This document shows, one piece after another, positions 63,893 to 64,000 of a stretch of DNA of 64,000 nucleotides. Every line of letters begins with the position of its first letter. Position 1 is the stretch's first letter. This stretch comes from Bradyrhizobium vignae (lineage in GTDB: Bacteria > Pseudomonadota > Alphaproteobacteria > Rhizobiales > Xanthobacteraceae). The translations under genes were made by a program, and so were the position numbers. The stretch is taken from positions 21,130 to 85,129 of the forward strand of contig NZ_RDQF01000030.1 of NCBI RefSeq assembly GCF_004114425.1, in the 5' to 3' direction. The notes beneath the pieces were generated by a model. It was not told where the DNA came from and did no database searches. It saw only the letters and a list, made by a program, of their open reading frames with translations.

Positions 63893-64000
63893 TCAATAAT
63901 TCGCTGATTGGATCGCGGTGGTCTTGGAAGCGGCGAAAGCCTTGGGAGTTTGTCCTGCCAAGGCCTGATGGGGTCTGTGGTTGTTGTAGTAGACGAGGTA
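63893..64000 (-). mobile_element. IS transposase C-terminus, running off the window
   Basis: The last 35 codons of a transposase read YLVYYNNHRPHQALAGQTPK, then AFAASKTTAIQSANY and a stop at 63893. The YN-x-x-R-P-H-Q-A-L-x-x-x-T-P motif is the classic end of the DDE integrase domain of IS3/IS481-type elements. The rest lies beyond base 64000, so family and integrity cannot be judged. It adjoins a repeat and a pseudogene, an insertion-prone zone. Confidence 0.8.

Overview
The window looks like chromosomal DNA of a Bradyrhizobium-type alphaproteobacterium. The GC content is high throughout. It holds an NDUFS4-type complex I subunit, an AapJQMP amino-acid transporter, TRAP transporters, an OpgC-like protein, several small secreted proteins of the rhizobial type, and the palindromic intergenic repeats (gtcattgcgag..., cgtcatg.ccgggcttgaccc...) typical of Bradyrhizobium. 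This placement rests on gene content and recalled family knowledge; no search was run.

Layout. 1-4.3 kb: a small conserved protein, OpgC, the complex I subunit, an Lrp/AsnC regulator, a small secreted protein and an AraC regulator. 4.4-10.1 kb: a leucine/isovalerate catabolic operon (isovaleryl-CoA dehydrogenase, both methylcrotonyl-CoA carboxylase subunits, HMG-CoA lyase), divergent from the AraC gene. 10.2-18.1 kb: two TRAP transporter sets on the minus strand. The first is joined to a dihydrodipicolinate-synthase-family enzyme and faces a GntR/FCD regulator across a perfect 19-bp palindrome. 18.1-24.2 kb: an accessory stretch of small secreted or membrane proteins, an MXKDX repeat protein, a DUF2171 protein, an orphan PLP-fold enzyme and tRNA-Arg(TCT). 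24.5-32.0 kb: a bacterial alpha-2-macroglobulin with PBP1C, a periplasmic defence/repair pair. 32.0-35.8 kb: a four-gene operon (GT39, PAP2 phosphatase, GT2, lipid-A-synthase N-domain protein) probably decorating lipid A or another surface lipid. 35.8-38.8 kb: a Na/Pi cotransporter and cystathionine beta-lyase. 39.2-43.7 kb: aapJQMP. 43.8-50.1 kb: three tandem TPR plus GT41 (O-GlcNAc-transferase-like) genes. The first is wrecked by an internal deletion of about 629 bp. 50.2-51.2 kb: cysteine synthase. 51.9-61.1 kb: a NodT-MdtA-MdtB-MdtC tripartite efflux system with two RND pumps. 61.1-64.0 kb: a DTW-domain tRNA-modifying enzyme, tRNA-Cys(GCA), small proteins, a decayed amidase-like fragment, a repeat, and the end of an IS transposase running off the window.

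Most of the window is ordinary metabolic and envelope biology. The most interesting parts are the decaying GT41 triplet with an altered donor-site motif, the orphan PLP-fold protein, the PBP1C reading frame that runs through a mobile-type palindromic repeat, the surface-lipid glycosylation cassette, and the GntR palindrome controlling a TRAP/aldolase operon of unknown substrate.
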